Source: Ignisphaera sp.
GTDB taxonomy: Archaea > Thermoproteota > Thermoprotei_A > Sulfolobales > Ignisphaeraceae
Direction of reading: 5' to 3'
DNA length: 38,720 nucleotides
Assembly (NCBI GenBank): GCA_025058535.1
Contig: JANXEL010000091.1
Location: forward strand, 1-38,720
The notes below the pieces were generated by a model. The model was given only the letters and a program-made list of their open reading frames with translations. It was not told where the DNA came from and made no database searches. Within the stretch, counting starts at the first letter, position 1; each line of letters starts with the position of its first letter. A program made the translations under genes and the position numbers. This document shows, piece after piece, positions 16,656 through 26,615 of the stretch.

Positions 16656-17594
16656 ATGTTACTAAAATTAATAGCTTTTGAAAGCCTTGGTGTTAGATCC
16701 CAAGCCACATATGTACAGACGTCCGATGCTTCAGTAATTATAGATCCCTCAGCCGCTCTTGCACCAAGGAGATACAATCTTCCTCCACATAGAATAGAGG
16801 CACTAAGGCTGCTGGAGCTGTTTGAAAACATAGATTCCCTTATTAAAGATAGCGAATATATAGTTATAACACACTATCACTATGATCACCACGATCCAGG
16901 GCGATTCATAGATGCGGATAACTACACAGGTAAGAGGTTCTTGATTAAAGATCCTCAGCAATACATTAACTTTTCACAGAAAGTAAGGGCTAGCAGATTT
17001 TTAAGCATAGTGAGAAGTAAATCTAGAGATATAAAGGTCGTAGATGGTAGGACTATAAATATTGGAAGAACACAGTTGCAGTTCTCCCATCCACTACCAC
17101 ACGGCGAAAACCAAAAGCTAGGATATGTGCTCTCGCTGTGTATTAGAGACGAAGATTATGCGGTGTTACTTACATCAGATATAGAGGGTGGTCCATCAGA
17201 AGAACACTTGCAGCTTTTAAAAATATGCTCCCCCAGGATAGCTATTATTGACGGACCTCCTACCTATCTCTTGAATTACACCTATTCAACTACAGGCTTT
17301 GAAAAATCTTTACAATTTCTTAAAACATTCTCGAAAATAACAACGCTGGAGACTATAGTATTGGATCATCATATTTGTAGAGAATTGGGTTATTTGGATA
17401 AAATCCTTGAAGCCGTCCAGGAACTCACTAGAGCTGGAAAAAAGATATATAATGCCGCAGAATTTATGAATGTCAAGGCTCAGTTTCTAGAAGCTCAGAG
17501 AAGAGAGCTATATAACAGAGAACCTGTTAGCGGCATTGAAATTTTAAGGGCAAACACTAAAACTAGTATCAAAGAGCTAGGCGATGCATATTGA
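16656..17594 (+). CDS. UPF0282 family MBL-fold protein
   Basis: A 312-residue metallo-beta-lactamase-fold protein of the archaeal UPF0282 family, function unknown. The N-terminus ESLGVRSQATYVQT followed by IIDPSAALAPRRYNLPPH is the family hallmark. The metal site is THYHYDHHDP (His73, His75, Asp77, His78), with LPHGE, LLTSDIEGG and VLDHH supplying later ligands. Its stop overlaps the next gene start (TTGA), indicating translational coupling with the metallophosphoesterase. The family is almost always found in archaea and is presumed cytosolic. Confidence 0.9.
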   Translation: MLLKLIAFESLGVRSQATYVQTSDASVIIDPSAALAPRRYNLPPHRIEALRLLELFENIDSLIKDSEYIVITHYHYDHHDPGRFIDADNYTGKRFLIKDPQQYINFSQKVRASRFLSIVRSKSRDIKVVDGRTINIGRTQLQFSHPLPHGENQKLGYVLSLCIRDEDYAVLLTSDIEGGPSEEHLQLLKICSPRIAIIDGPPTYLLNYTYSTTGFEKSLQFLKTFSKITTLETIVLDHHICRELGYLDKILEAVQELTRAGKKIYNAAEFMNVKAQFLEAQRRELYNREPVSGIEILRANTKTSIKELGDAY

Positions 17595-18286
17595 AAATTG
17601 TTGCAGTAAGTGATATACATGGTTACGTAGAAAAACTCAGAGAAGTTTTGGTGAAGGAAAACGATGCCACAATGATAGTGTTCTGCGGTGATATAGCGCC
17701 ATACCGTAGACATCCTGAAACCCTAAACTTTTTAAATAAGCTATCACTTGTTGTAAATCACTTTAATATTGAGTATATTATAGCTGTACCGGGTAATGTA
17801 GACTGCATAGAACACTACGAACGAATAGTGGAACCAAGATTCGTATATTTACATGGAAAGTGTAGAAGAGTGAAAGATGTATTATTTATAGGACTTGGAG
17901 GCTCTACTAAAACACCGTTCAATACTATACTTGAATACTCTGAAGATGAAATACACAATATCCTTCAATCAATCTACATGAATTGCGTTGTTCAAAATAA
18001 AAATATCTCGAAAGATGAACTCTATATTTTAGTAACTCATGTCCCACCATATAATTCAGCTTGTGATAGAATACCTAGTGGTGATAACATAGGCTCGAAA
18101 TCGATCAGGAGGTTTATCGAGCACACAAAACCTGCATTAGCTCTATGCGGCCACGTTCATGAATCCCGCTGTATTGACCAAGTCGGTACTACAATCATCG
18201 TAAATCCTGGTCCGCTGGCAAAAGGATTTTATAGCACTATATATGTAGACAAGGGAAGAATTGAAGCAAATCTTGGCAGACTGTAA
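17591..18286 (+). CDS. Metallophosphoesterase (calcineurin-like)
   Basis: A 231-residue binuclear metallophosphatase. Motifs: SDIHG (Asp8, His10), CGDIA (Asp34), PGNVD (Asn69-Asp71), VTHVPP (His150) and CGHVHES (His188, His190), followed by VNPGP. The closest look is to the small archaeal phosphodiesterases of the MPP superfamily. The start is TTG at 17591 inside a TTGA overlap with the upstream stop; no other start is as well placed and the next residues are already the first motif strand. It is the last gene of the plus-strand run and converges with a minus-strand gene 37 bases away. Substrate unknown. Confidence 0.9.
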   Translation: MKIVAVSDIHGYVEKLREVLVKENDATMIVFCGDIAPYRRHPETLNFLNKLSLVVNHFNIEYIIAVPGNVDCIEHYERIVEPRFVYLHGKCRRVKDVLFIGLGGSTKTPFNTILEYSEDEIHNILQSIYMNCVVQNKNISKDELYILVTHVPPYNSACDRIPSGDNIGSKSIRRFIEHTKPALALCGHVHESRCIDQVGTTIIVNPGPLAKGFYSTIYVDKGRIEANLGRL

Positions 18287-18323
18287 TTTAATAGTTGTGT
18301 TAATATCATGTTTCCATATTTTT

Positions 18324-18725
18324 CTAAATTTTGAAACCCTCACTCTCTAGCCATTCAACTATGAAAGGTAGGTTTTCATTGTCAAATTCTCTGAATACTT
18401 CAAGAAATTCGTGAACTTTATTAACAGGTATTACTAGGGCTCCACCTTCCGATACTTCTATAATAGCATCACTAAGTACATATATTATTGTATATTCATC
18501 GGATGCTTTGGATTTTATATACATTCTACCTATATTTGGAATACTATCCAGAATGTGACCTATTAGACAGGAACAGCAGCTATTGATATTAATAATATTA
18601 ATTGGAGTAGTCATAGGTAACACTGTGGTACAGTGGTCTGGTGAGGCACAGCTATGACACTCCATATAAATATTCTGAGCTTCCTTAATCAGTTCCTCTA
18701 CTACTTCAGTCCACTTAGCCTTCAT
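18324..18725 (-). CDS. Small Cys/His-containing protein overlapping tmcA
   Basis: I do not recognise this 133-residue protein. From the ATG at 18725 it begins with an amphipathic helix (KWTEVVEELIKEAQ), then a Cys-rich section (Cys23, Cys26, His31, Cys32, Cys50, Cys51, Cys53) that could bind zinc or a cluster, and ends in a beta-rich half plus an acidic helix. The start is chosen because AGGTGCG lies just upstream and because it overlaps the end of tmcA by 11 bases, which implies translational coupling. An upstream in-frame ATG at 18761 would overlap more. The overlap suggests a role with TmcA in RNA modification or an rRNA/tRNA context, which is inference. Confidence 0.75.
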   Translation of the reverse strand: MKAKWTEVVEELIKEAQNIYMECHSCASPDHCTTVLPMTTPINIININSCCSCLIGHILDSIPNIGRMYIKSKASDEYTIIYVLSDAIIEVSEGGALVIPVNKVHEFLEVFREFDNENLPFIVEWLESEGFKI

Positions 18726-21246
18726 TGCACGCACCTTGTACACACTGTGTGTTTGTATCATAATATAGTTTTATTGATGTTCTACCTAATATACTATCTA
18801 TATCATCCTCAGAAAATGAATAGTACCTTCTTAATAATTTCCACACAATTTTCTTCATGTAATCCAATAATTCTTGCTTCTTGGTTCTAGAAAAGCGTGA
18901 TACTATGTCCCAAGGATGTCCTTGGAGTGACTTGAGAATTGTAATGATCTCCTCATCCCTATCCAAAATCCTACAGCTCTCTACATTCCTCCAATAATGC
19001 TTAATCAGCATTGAAATGACATCACTACAGGACTCATATGTCATATATCCCTCTACATAGCTTGCTATTCTTTCTAGCTGAATTGGAGTGAGGCTAGGAG
19101 TTGTGCATTTCTCAACAGCGTCCTGAATCTTGTATAAACTTAGAAGCATCTGTGCTACCTCAGCCTCCAAGTCTCTATACGTATCATGAAGGCTCTCAAT
19201 CAGCTTTACTCTGAATTCTCTGTTAAGCACTCTTACTATATCTTCCCATAAATTACTTAGTGGTTTGATTACTAAAATAGTATACTCTGCACTGACAGGA
19301 TTTCTATCTGGTGAAATATGTAGAGGTATGAAACCATTTTTTATCCAAAAGTGTACCAGCTCTTCTGTAGCACCGAATCCGCTTCCAATCCAATCGTAAC
19401 CTTTACTCTCGGCTTCTTCTACAAGTTTCTTTAAAAAATATGTGCCTATCCCTCTGCCTTGAACACTTGGGTGTACCGCTATCCTGACAATCCTCCATCC
19501 CTTTCCATAACCAACTTCTACAATCCTACCATGCTTCAACAGTCTATCAGGTATTATATTACCTGGAATCTTGCCCCCTCTTATCAACGAATTCATATAG
19601 TCAGTAGGTATGGGGCCTTCCTCTGCCAACTGTGCTGCTGCAATTATTTTATTGTTTGGCAATGCCAACGCTCTTATGCTATGATGTGGTGCGTCGGCCA
19701 TTATTGCGAGGTCGTCAGGCTCATTCCTGTAATGAGCTAAAATGTAGATGCCAAAGAGTGATCGTAAAACTTTTTCATTTTCAATAGTAAAGAGAGTATG
19801 GGGATTGAATTCAATGTAACTAAATTCCTGCTTCTCTATGTAATCCAAGTCTTCATCCATTATGCCATCCGGTTCTGCATCGAGCAGCAACACTCTAAAC
19901 TGCCATCTCTCAACAGGATCATGCTTACCGTATCTGATTGGTTCTTCCATTTCATATACGTATAGATTTGTTTCTCTATCCTCCTTCATTCTCTTCATAA
20001 ATCTTATTGAGAAGCCTCTTCCAGCACCTTCATAACCATGTATAGTAGTTGCAAATATCGTCCTTCTAAAATTCTGCCAGATGCTGTGAAGTAGTGGAAC
20101 TGGAATACCTGCAGCTTCATCTACAACGGCTATATCAACATTTATTCTATTTAAAACAGCAGGTTCCCAGTACTCTATACTAAACTTATCACCCTTAATT
20201 TCTAAAATCAAACCGCCCTTCCTAATAACGTTGTAGTTTATAGCAAGTGCTTCAAGAGCTTTTGTGGCCAAATCCATGAGTGACTGGACATTGTTTAGGG
20301 TTGGTGCTGTAACTCCTATTCTAACTTTATTTTTAACATTCATAAGGCTATGAATTAACCCTACTAATCCTATGCCAATAGCACAAGATTTGCCTCTTCC
20401 TCTATCAGCTATCAACACTACACTCGTTCTTATTGCAGGTTTCCGAGGTAATGCAATTAAGTTCTCCATGAGGCTTACAGCTTTTACTTGATCCTGCGTC
20501 AGTGCAAGTTCATACAACTTAGTGGGAAACCGCGTCCCCTCTGGAATTTCAATGAATTTCCTATACCTCTGCCCTGATTTAAGGTCACTTGTCTTAATGA
20601 TTGCCTCTTCATCCACATCATATATAAACACACCATCGCTGTCCAAAGTTATAGACTGAAACCAGTTAATGAATATCTTTCTCGGTTCTGGGTGTTGCGG
20701 TGTAGTCAAGGATGTTTGAAAGAGGTTCTTTCTGCTTGCCCACTCACTCCATTTAGGTGTGAGGAGGACGAGTATACCGCCACCTTCAACAATTCCAATA
20801 AGTCTCCCCATGTCAATAGGCCTTAAACTATTTATTAAATCCAGTATAATCCCTTGATACGTTGTTCCAAGAAACCTTTCCGAATTCTCATACACCGAAA
20901 TGTCAAGTTTAGCACCTAGTTCTTTACCCCTTAAGTATCTGCTAACAATTCTATTAACCAGTTTTTGTCTTAACACAGCATCTGAGAACTCATTGTGATG
21001 TACGTACAGTATTTTTATTACATTCTTATACCCAGCCATTCTACGTACAAACAGTATTATCAAGTCAGAAACCAGTATGGCAAGCTTCTTACTATCATCA
21101 CCCGATAGAACTATGAGTAGTCTGTGATTGTTATTTAAAGCGTTTTTTAACTCATGCATCACCTTTCTTTTGAACTTTACATAAGTATCTATCTTTACAT
21201 ACCGAGCAATTTCCTCCTTAGCTACTTTAATTACACTTCTCTCCAT
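18715..21246 (-). CDS. tmcA: tRNA(Met)-type cytidine acetyltransferase TmcA
   Basis: Forms N4-acetylcytidine in RNA using acetyl-CoA and ATP; in hyperthermophiles the enzyme family acetylates tRNA and rRNA widely. The 843 residues show the NAT10/TmcA architecture: an N-terminal DUF1726-like region, an RNA-helicase-like ATPase with Walker A DRGRGKS (281-287) and Walker B VVDEAAG (375-381), then a GNAT domain with IVRIAVHPSVQGRGIG (586-601), where QGRGIG binds acetyl-CoA, and a helical tRNA-binding C-terminus. It starts with the ATG at 21246, 36 bases after cdc48, so it is probably in one operon with it. Confidence 0.96.
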   Translation of the reverse strand: MERSVIKVAKEEIARYVKIDTYVKFKRKVMHELKNALNNNHRLLIVLSGDDSKKLAILVSDLIILFVRRMAGYKNVIKILYVHHNEFSDAVLRQKLVNRIVSRYLRGKELGAKLDISVYENSERFLGTTYQGIILDLINSLRPIDMGRLIGIVEGGGILVLLTPKWSEWASRKNLFQTSLTTPQHPEPRKIFINWFQSITLDSDGVFIYDVDEEAIIKTSDLKSGQRYRKFIEIPEGTRFPTKLYELALTQDQVKAVSLMENLIALPRKPAIRTSVVLIADRGRGKSCAIGIGLVGLIHSLMNVKNKVRIGVTAPTLNNVQSLMDLATKALEALAINYNVIRKGGLILEIKGDKFSIEYWEPAVLNRINVDIAVVDEAAGIPVPLLHSIWQNFRRTIFATTIHGYEGAGRGFSIRFMKRMKEDRETNLYVYEMEEPIRYGKHDPVERWQFRVLLLDAEPDGIMDEDLDYIEKQEFSYIEFNPHTLFTIENEKVLRSLFGIYILAHYRNEPDDLAIMADAPHHSIRALALPNNKIIAAAQLAEEGPIPTDYMNSLIRGGKIPGNIIPDRLLKHGRIVEVGYGKGWRIVRIAVHPSVQGRGIGTYFLKKLVEEAESKGYDWIGSGFGATEELVHFWIKNGFIPLHISPDRNPVSAEYTILVIKPLSNLWEDIVRVLNREFRVKLIESLHDTYRDLEAEVAQMLLSLYKIQDAVEKCTTPSLTPIQLERIASYVEGYMTYESCSDVISMLIKHYWRNVESCRILDRDEEIITILKSLQGHPWDIVSRFSRTKKQELLDYMKKIVWKLLRRYYSFSEDDIDSILGRTSIKLYYDTNTQCVQGACNEG

Positions 21247-21282
21247 TCAACTGTCACTTATCTACCGTATACCAAGTAGCAT

Positions 21283-23496
21283 CTACATGTATAGCATCTT
21301 CCTAGTTAATTCCTCATGAACTCTTTCGTAAGCCTCTAGCCTCTCCCTGGTGAGGCTAGGCTTTACGTACTCCATAGCTTTTTGGAAGTATTTATATGAT
21401 ATAGGGCGAGGCCTCATATCTTCCCTCAATGCAAGCATAACAGCCTCTCTAACTAATGCCTCTAAATCAGCTCCGCTGTATCCTTCTGTAGTTTTAGCCA
21501 ATTGAACTAGTTCAACATCATCAGATAGAGGAATCTTTCTGGTGTGAATCTTTAGTATTTCGTAACGAGCTCTCGTATCTGGAGGAGGAACGAATATTAT
21601 CCTATCGAATCTGCCAGGTCTAAGAAGTGCTGGATCAAGTAGGTCAGGCCTATTGGTAGCACCAATAACAACAACGCCCCTTAGTGGCTCTATACCATCC
21701 ATTTCAGTTAGAAGTTGGTTTACAATTCTATCAGTTACCCCTGAGACATCATGCCCCCTAACAGGGGCCACGGCATCTATCTCATCAAAGAATACTATAG
21801 CTGGAGCAGCTCTTCTAGCCCGTCTAAATATTTCACGAACTGCCTTCTCCGATTCACCAACCCACTTGCTGAGGATTTCAGGTCCTTTAACGGCTATAAA
21901 ATTTGCTCCACTTTCAGTTGCTGCTGCTTTTGCAAGTAATGTTTTACCGCAGCCTGGAGGGCCGTAGAGGAGTATACCCTTTGGTGGTCTTATCCCCATC
22001 TGTTCAAACATCCCGGGATGTCTAAGTGGCCATTCAACTGCTTCTCTAAGCTGCTGCTTTATACCCTCTAAACCACCTATATCATTCCAGCGGACCTCTG
22101 GAACCTCTATTAATACCTCTCTCATCAATGAAGGTGCAACATTTCTCATTGCATTTAGAAAATCAGCCATTGTTACCTTCAGTTTCTGTAAGAGTTCGGA
22201 GGGTATAGGCTTGTCTAGATCTATGGCGTGCTCCTTAAGAAATCTTCTGAGGGCATTCATGGCAGCTTCTTTTACCAGCGCTGCTAGATCTGCACCCGTG
22301 TACCCGTACGTCATTTCAGCTAGCTTATCCAGGTCTATATCCTCTGATAGTGGTACATTTCTCGTATGTACAGATAGTATTTCCCTTCTAGCTCTTTTAT
22401 CAGGCGGTGGCACTTCTATTTCTCTATCGAATCTACCGGGTCTTCTTAGAGCAGGATCTAAGGCATCAGGCCTATTGGTAGCACCAATAACGACAACCCT
22501 ACCCCTCTCTTCCAGACCATCCATCAAAGACAGTAGTTGTGCAACAACTCTCTTCTCTACCTCTCCCACAACCTCCTCTCTTTTAGGTGCTATGGCATCG
22601 ATTTCGTCTATAAATATTATAGCAGGTGCGTTCTTTCTAGCTTCATCGAATAGCTGCCTCAGTCTCTGCTCTGACTCACCATAGTACTTTGACATTATTT
22701 CAGGTCCGTTTATAGCTATGAAGTATGCCCCCGTCTCATTAGCTAGTGCCTTTGCTAAAAGCGTCTTACCAACACCTGGTGGTCCGTATAGCAGTATACC
22801 TTTTGGAGGCTCTATACCAAGTCTATCAAACAGCTCTGGGTGTTTAAGAGGTAATTCAACTATTTCCCTAATCTTCTCTTTAACTTCCTCAAGATCACCT
22901 ATATCTTCCCATGTTACCCTTGGAACTCCTGCTGCTGCTCCTCTAACCGGTTCAGTCCTTATAACAATATCCGTCGTTTCAACAACATACACTATTTGCG
23001 AGGGTGTTGTAGATATTACCCTTAGTCTTATTGGGTTACCAAAGTACCCAAAATAAGATACAACAACTACATCTCCCCTTATCAAAGGTTTCTGAATGAG
23101 TTCCCTCTTAATGTACTGAGCAAGATTTTTCGCGTAGTATTCCCTATATCTGGGATCATAATCGGCGCCAAAGAGATCTCCTTCGGTAAAGGCTAGAATG
23201 ACCCTTTGTGCAGGAACAGCATTGGCTTTTCTAACATAAACGACGTCTCCGACACCTACATTCAAAACCTCTCTCATAAAACCATCAATTCTAATAATTT
23301 CATAACCTTCATCTTCAGGATAGGCAGGCCATGCCTGAGCTACAGTAACACCCCTTGCGCTCTTAATTTCGATATAGTCCCCCACCTCTATGTCGAGCCC
23401 CTTAAACACCTTTCTAGGAACTCTTGCAATCTTTTTGCCAACATCTCTTTGCCTAGCTGATTCAACTCTAAGGGTTATCTCTTTATTGTTTGACAT
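21283..23496 (-). CDS. cdc48: Cdc48/VCP (VAT) AAA+ ATPase
   Basis: Hexameric unfoldase that feeds substrates to the proteasome. The 737 residues contain the N domain (1-180), D1 AAA module with Walker A GPPGVGKT (238-245), DEID (297-300) and second region of homology, and D2 with GPPGCGKT (512-519) and a second FDEIDA. D2 has GATNRPD and RPGRFD sensor/arginine-finger blocks like D1. The extreme C-terminus is LYM, which fits the HbYX proteasome-docking rule. A TATA-like element GCTTATATTC is about 50 bases upstream of the ATG. tmcA follows after 36 bases. Confidence 0.97.
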   Translation of the reverse strand: MSNNKEITLRVESARQRDVGKKIARVPRKVFKGLDIEVGDYIEIKSARGVTVAQAWPAYPEDEGYEIIRIDGFMREVLNVGVGDVVYVRKANAVPAQRVILAFTEGDLFGADYDPRYREYYAKNLAQYIKRELIQKPLIRGDVVVVSYFGYFGNPIRLRVISTTPSQIVYVVETTDIVIRTEPVRGAAAGVPRVTWEDIGDLEEVKEKIREIVELPLKHPELFDRLGIEPPKGILLYGPPGVGKTLLAKALANETGAYFIAINGPEIMSKYYGESEQRLRQLFDEARKNAPAIIFIDEIDAIAPKREEVVGEVEKRVVAQLLSLMDGLEERGRVVVIGATNRPDALDPALRRPGRFDREIEVPPPDKRARREILSVHTRNVPLSEDIDLDKLAEMTYGYTGADLAALVKEAAMNALRRFLKEHAIDLDKPIPSELLQKLKVTMADFLNAMRNVAPSLMREVLIEVPEVRWNDIGGLEGIKQQLREAVEWPLRHPGMFEQMGIRPPKGILLYGPPGCGKTLLAKAAATESGANFIAVKGPEILSKWVGESEKAVREIFRRARRAAPAIVFFDEIDAVAPVRGHDVSGVTDRIVNQLLTEMDGIEPLRGVVVIGATNRPDLLDPALLRPGRFDRIIFVPPPDTRARYEILKIHTRKIPLSDDVELVQLAKTTEGYSGADLEALVREAVMLALREDMRPRPISYKYFQKAMEYVKPSLTRERLEAYERVHEELTRKMLYM

Positions 23497-23545
23497 AGCT
23501 TGTCACTCATATTTTAGCGCATCCCTTACTACACTTGTTGGACAG

Positions 23546-23553
23546 AATATAAG
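23546..23553 (-). promoter_or_regulatory. Predicted TATA box of cdc48
   Basis: The minus strand reads CTTATATT in the context GGCTTATATTCTG. Transcription would start about 25 bases downstream, giving a leader of about 27 bases before the ATG at 23496. Prediction only. Confidence 0.4.
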
Positions 23554-23605
23554 CCTTTACCAGTAAAAATATGTTAAGATCAATTAAAAAATGATGCGTT
23601 TCAAT

Positions 23606-26455
23606 CTATTCTTTATTCTTGATTGTTGCTTGTGCTGCAGCCAGCCTTGCAACTGGGACCCTAAATGGTGAAGCACTTACATAGTCTAGACCTGCCCTGT
23701 AAAGGAACATTATCGAAGCTGGGTCGCCTCCGTGTTCTCCACATATACCTATTTCTATCTTTGGATTGCTTTCTCTTGCCATACTAACTGCTATTTCAAC
23801 TAGCTTCCCAACGCCCTTTACATCTAAGCTTTCAAATGGATTCACCGGCAGTATCTTTTCCTGTAGGTAGAACGGTAGGAATTTGTTCTCTGCATCATCT
23901 CTGCTAAAGCTAAATGTTGCCTGAGTTAGATCGTTTGTTCCAAAGCTTATGAAGTCTACCTCCTTCGCTATTTCGTTCATTGTTAGGCAAGCCCTAACGG
24001 TCTCTACCATGGTTCCTATCTTCACTTCCAGTTTTGTACCAAACTTCTTTTCAACATCCTCTAACGCGGGAAGTATGGCCTTCTGTTTAACATATCTAAT
24101 TTCGTTTACATCTGATACTTGTGGAATCATTATCTCCACAACTGGATTATAACCCTCCCTCTTCAGCTCTGCTGTGGCCTCTAATATTGCTAGTGATAGA
24201 TAGTAGTAAAACTCAGGATAGGTTACACCAACTCTAACTCCTCTATGACCAAGCATCGGGTTGGCTTCTTGTAGTACTGATACTCTTTTATAAAGCCATT
24301 CCTTCTCTTTTACAGCATTTTCTGCAGCTCCCTTCATCCTGAGCTCATATATCTCCCTCAGTATTTCTTCAGGTTTTGGTAGGAACTCGTGAAGTGGTGG
24401 ATCGATTAGTCTAACTATGACCGGTTTGCCATTCATTATCCTAAAAATCTCCTTAAAGTCTTGCTTAATCATTTCAGATAGGGGCTTTAAGTGCTTGCTT
24501 CTTTCTTCAGTACTTTCAGCTAGTATAACTTTCCGTAACAGTTCAAGTCTCTCTGGTTTTCTAAACATTCTCTCAATACGTAATAGACCTATACCCTCAG
24601 CACCAAACTTCAGAGCTATCTCGGCGTCTGAGGGCACATCAGCATTTGCCCTCACCCCTAGCTTTCTAATTGAATCAGCCCAGCTCAGCAACTCTTCCAG
24701 CTCTGGAACTAATCCAGCTTCAATTGTTGGAACAACTCCGATGTACACATTGCCGGTGTTCCCATCTATTGTTACCCAATCTCCTTCCTTAGCGATAACA
24801 TTACCTACTTTGAAGTACTTCTCCTCCTCGTGAACCTCTATGGCCTCTGCTCCAACTACAGCTGTCTTGCCTATAGCTCTAGCTACTACAGCTGCATGGC
24901 TTGTCATTCCCCCCCTACTTGTTAAAACTCCTATAGCTGCGTAGAATCCATGCACATCGTCTGGTTTTGTTTCTATTCTAACTAATATTACCTTTTTTCC
25001 ATCCTTTGCCCATCTAACTGCATCATCCGGATGAAACACGACTTGTCCACTTACTGCACCAGGTGAAGCTGGTAATCCTTTTGCTATTGGCTTGGCTTTA
25101 GTCTTTGGATCTATTCTCGGATATAGTAGTTGAATAACATGCTCAGGGCTAACTTTAGTAATGGCCTCTTCCCTACTCAATATACCCTCCTTAGCCATAT
25201 CAACCGCAGTTTTAACCCTAGCCAATGGTGTCATCTTTGCATCTCTGCACTGCAGGAAATACAGCTTACCCCTCTCCACTGTAAACTCTATGTCCTGCAC
25301 ATCCTTACTGACCCTTTCAAGCAGTTTAGAGGCCCTCTCTATCTCTTCATAAAGCTTAGGAGACATCCCTTTCAGTGATGATACTGGTAATGGTGTTCTT
25401 ATACCTGCCACAACATCTTCTCCTTGTGCATTTGGAAGGTATTCTCCATAAAGCAGGTTCTCCCCAGTCGCCACATCACGACTGAATACCACTCCTGTAC
25501 CACTATCCCATCCCATATTTCCAAATACCATAGTAACAACATTTACAGCCGTACAGTGTGCAACTTCTGGCGTTACCTTATTCATTATCCTATAGTATAT
25601 TGCCCTAGGATTCATCCAAGACCTGAAGACCGCCTTTATTGCTAGTTCTAGCTGTTTCCATGGATCTTGTGGAAACTCGCCCCAATGCTTCTTAATAACA
25701 TCCTTATACCTATTTACTAGTTCCCTAAGATACTCTGTAGATCTCAGCCATAGCCTCGGTGCCAGCTCTCTTGGTGGCTGCGCATCCAATCGTGGTACGT
25801 AGATGGGTATCTTCTCCCTTATCTTGTTGATTTCATCAGCAAATCTCTCTTCTACATCCTTCTTATACTTCTCATTAAGCTCTTCAAATACGGTATTGAA
25901 GTGTTTATCTTCTATTCCAAGAACTATTTTGCCAAACATGTTTATGAATCTTCGATAGGCATCGTATGCAAACCATTCGTTCTCAGCTAATTTGGCTAAA
26001 CCTACAACAACTTCGTCATTAAGCCCAAGATTAAGAACTGTATCCATCATGCCTGGCATTGAAATTGGAGCTCCGCTCCTTACTGAAACCAATAGCGGAT
26101 TGTTCGGATCACCAAATTTCTTCCCTGTCTTACGCTCAAGTACTCTTACATGAGAAACCACTTCTTCCCACAGCCCTGCTGGGAATTGCAGTGAATCTAT
26201 AATACTCCATATCCTTTCTATGATCTTGTCTCTAATCTCAGGAGGCGGATTCTTAGTTAATTCAGCTTCTAATTCATCTATCTCTTTTCTTCTACTCGAA
26301 TAGAAATCAACACAAGTTTCTGTAGTTATGATGAAGCCTGGTGGCACTGGTAGCCCTAGCTTAGACATCTGTATCAGACTTACACCCTTACCTCCGAAGA
26401 GTTTCTTATTATGCTCATCTGCTTCTTCAAATTGGTATACGTATTTTTTAGACAT
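23606..26455 (-). CDS. ppdK: Pyruvate, phosphate dikinase
   Basis: Interconverts pyruvate, ATP and phosphate with PEP, AMP and pyrophosphate. The 949 residues give the three expected parts: nucleotide-binding domain with FGGKGVSL (20-27) and the diagnostic SGAPISMPGMMDTVLNLG (127-144), the swivelling phosphohistidine domain GGMTSHAAVVAR with catalytic His520, and the PEP/pyruvate TIM barrel ending in GICGEHGGDPASI with the catalytic Cys. The PGMMDT block and overall length favour PPDK over PEP synthase. GGGGTG precedes the ATG. With enolase elsewhere in the window it serves the lower glycolytic/gluconeogenic branch. Confidence 0.96.
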   Translation of the reverse strand: MSKKYVYQFEEADEHNKKLFGGKGVSLIQMSKLGLPVPPGFIITTETCVDFYSSRRKEIDELEAELTKNPPPEIRDKIIERIWSIIDSLQFPAGLWEEVVSHVRVLERKTGKKFGDPNNPLLVSVRSGAPISMPGMMDTVLNLGLNDEVVVGLAKLAENEWFAYDAYRRFINMFGKIVLGIEDKHFNTVFEELNEKYKKDVEERFADEINKIREKIPIYVPRLDAQPPRELAPRLWLRSTEYLRELVNRYKDVIKKHWGEFPQDPWKQLELAIKAVFRSWMNPRAIYYRIMNKVTPEVAHCTAVNVVTMVFGNMGWDSGTGVVFSRDVATGENLLYGEYLPNAQGEDVVAGIRTPLPVSSLKGMSPKLYEEIERASKLLERVSKDVQDIEFTVERGKLYFLQCRDAKMTPLARVKTAVDMAKEGILSREEAITKVSPEHVIQLLYPRIDPKTKAKPIAKGLPASPGAVSGQVVFHPDDAVRWAKDGKKVILVRIETKPDDVHGFYAAIGVLTSRGGMTSHAAVVARAIGKTAVVGAEAIEVHEEEKYFKVGNVIAKEGDWVTIDGNTGNVYIGVVPTIEAGLVPELEELLSWADSIRKLGVRANADVPSDAEIALKFGAEGIGLLRIERMFRKPERLELLRKVILAESTEERSKHLKPLSEMIKQDFKEIFRIMNGKPVIVRLIDPPLHEFLPKPEEILREIYELRMKGAAENAVKEKEWLYKRVSVLQEANPMLGHRGVRVGVTYPEFYYYLSLAILEATAELKREGYNPVVEIMIPQVSDVNEIRYVKQKAILPALEDVEKKFGTKLEVKIGTMVETVRACLTMNEIAKEVDFISFGTNDLTQATFSFSRDDAENKFLPFYLQEKILPVNPFESLDVKGVGKLVEIAVSMARESNPKIEIGICGEHGGDPASIMFLYRAGLDYVSASPFRVPVARLAAAQATIKNKE

Positions 26456-26496
26456 CGCTATGCAACACCCCGCTTATATTCCTATGACATCTTCCT

Positions 26497-26510
26497 GTAT
26501 TTAAAAACTC
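26497..26510 (-). promoter_or_regulatory. Predicted TATA promoter of ppdK
   Basis: GAGTTTTTAAATAC on the minus strand, about 45 bases upstream of the ppdK ATG at 26455. A plus-strand TATA-like GTATATAAC near 26532 would serve the divergent acyltransferase gene. The two promoters share a 120-160 base region. Confidence 0.4.
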
Positions 26511-26615
26511 AACTTTCTTAACAAGTTTAATTGTATATAACTCAGATATATTGGTTTCAGAAAAGCATTAGGCTTGGCACAAGTTTTGCTAACTCTTCAG
26601 CTAAAAATATTAGTG

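Noticed and set aside
21653-23056. Several long plus-strand open frames opposite cdc48
   Set aside because: They are antisense to a clearly coding, conserved gene and arise from codon bias of the real frame.
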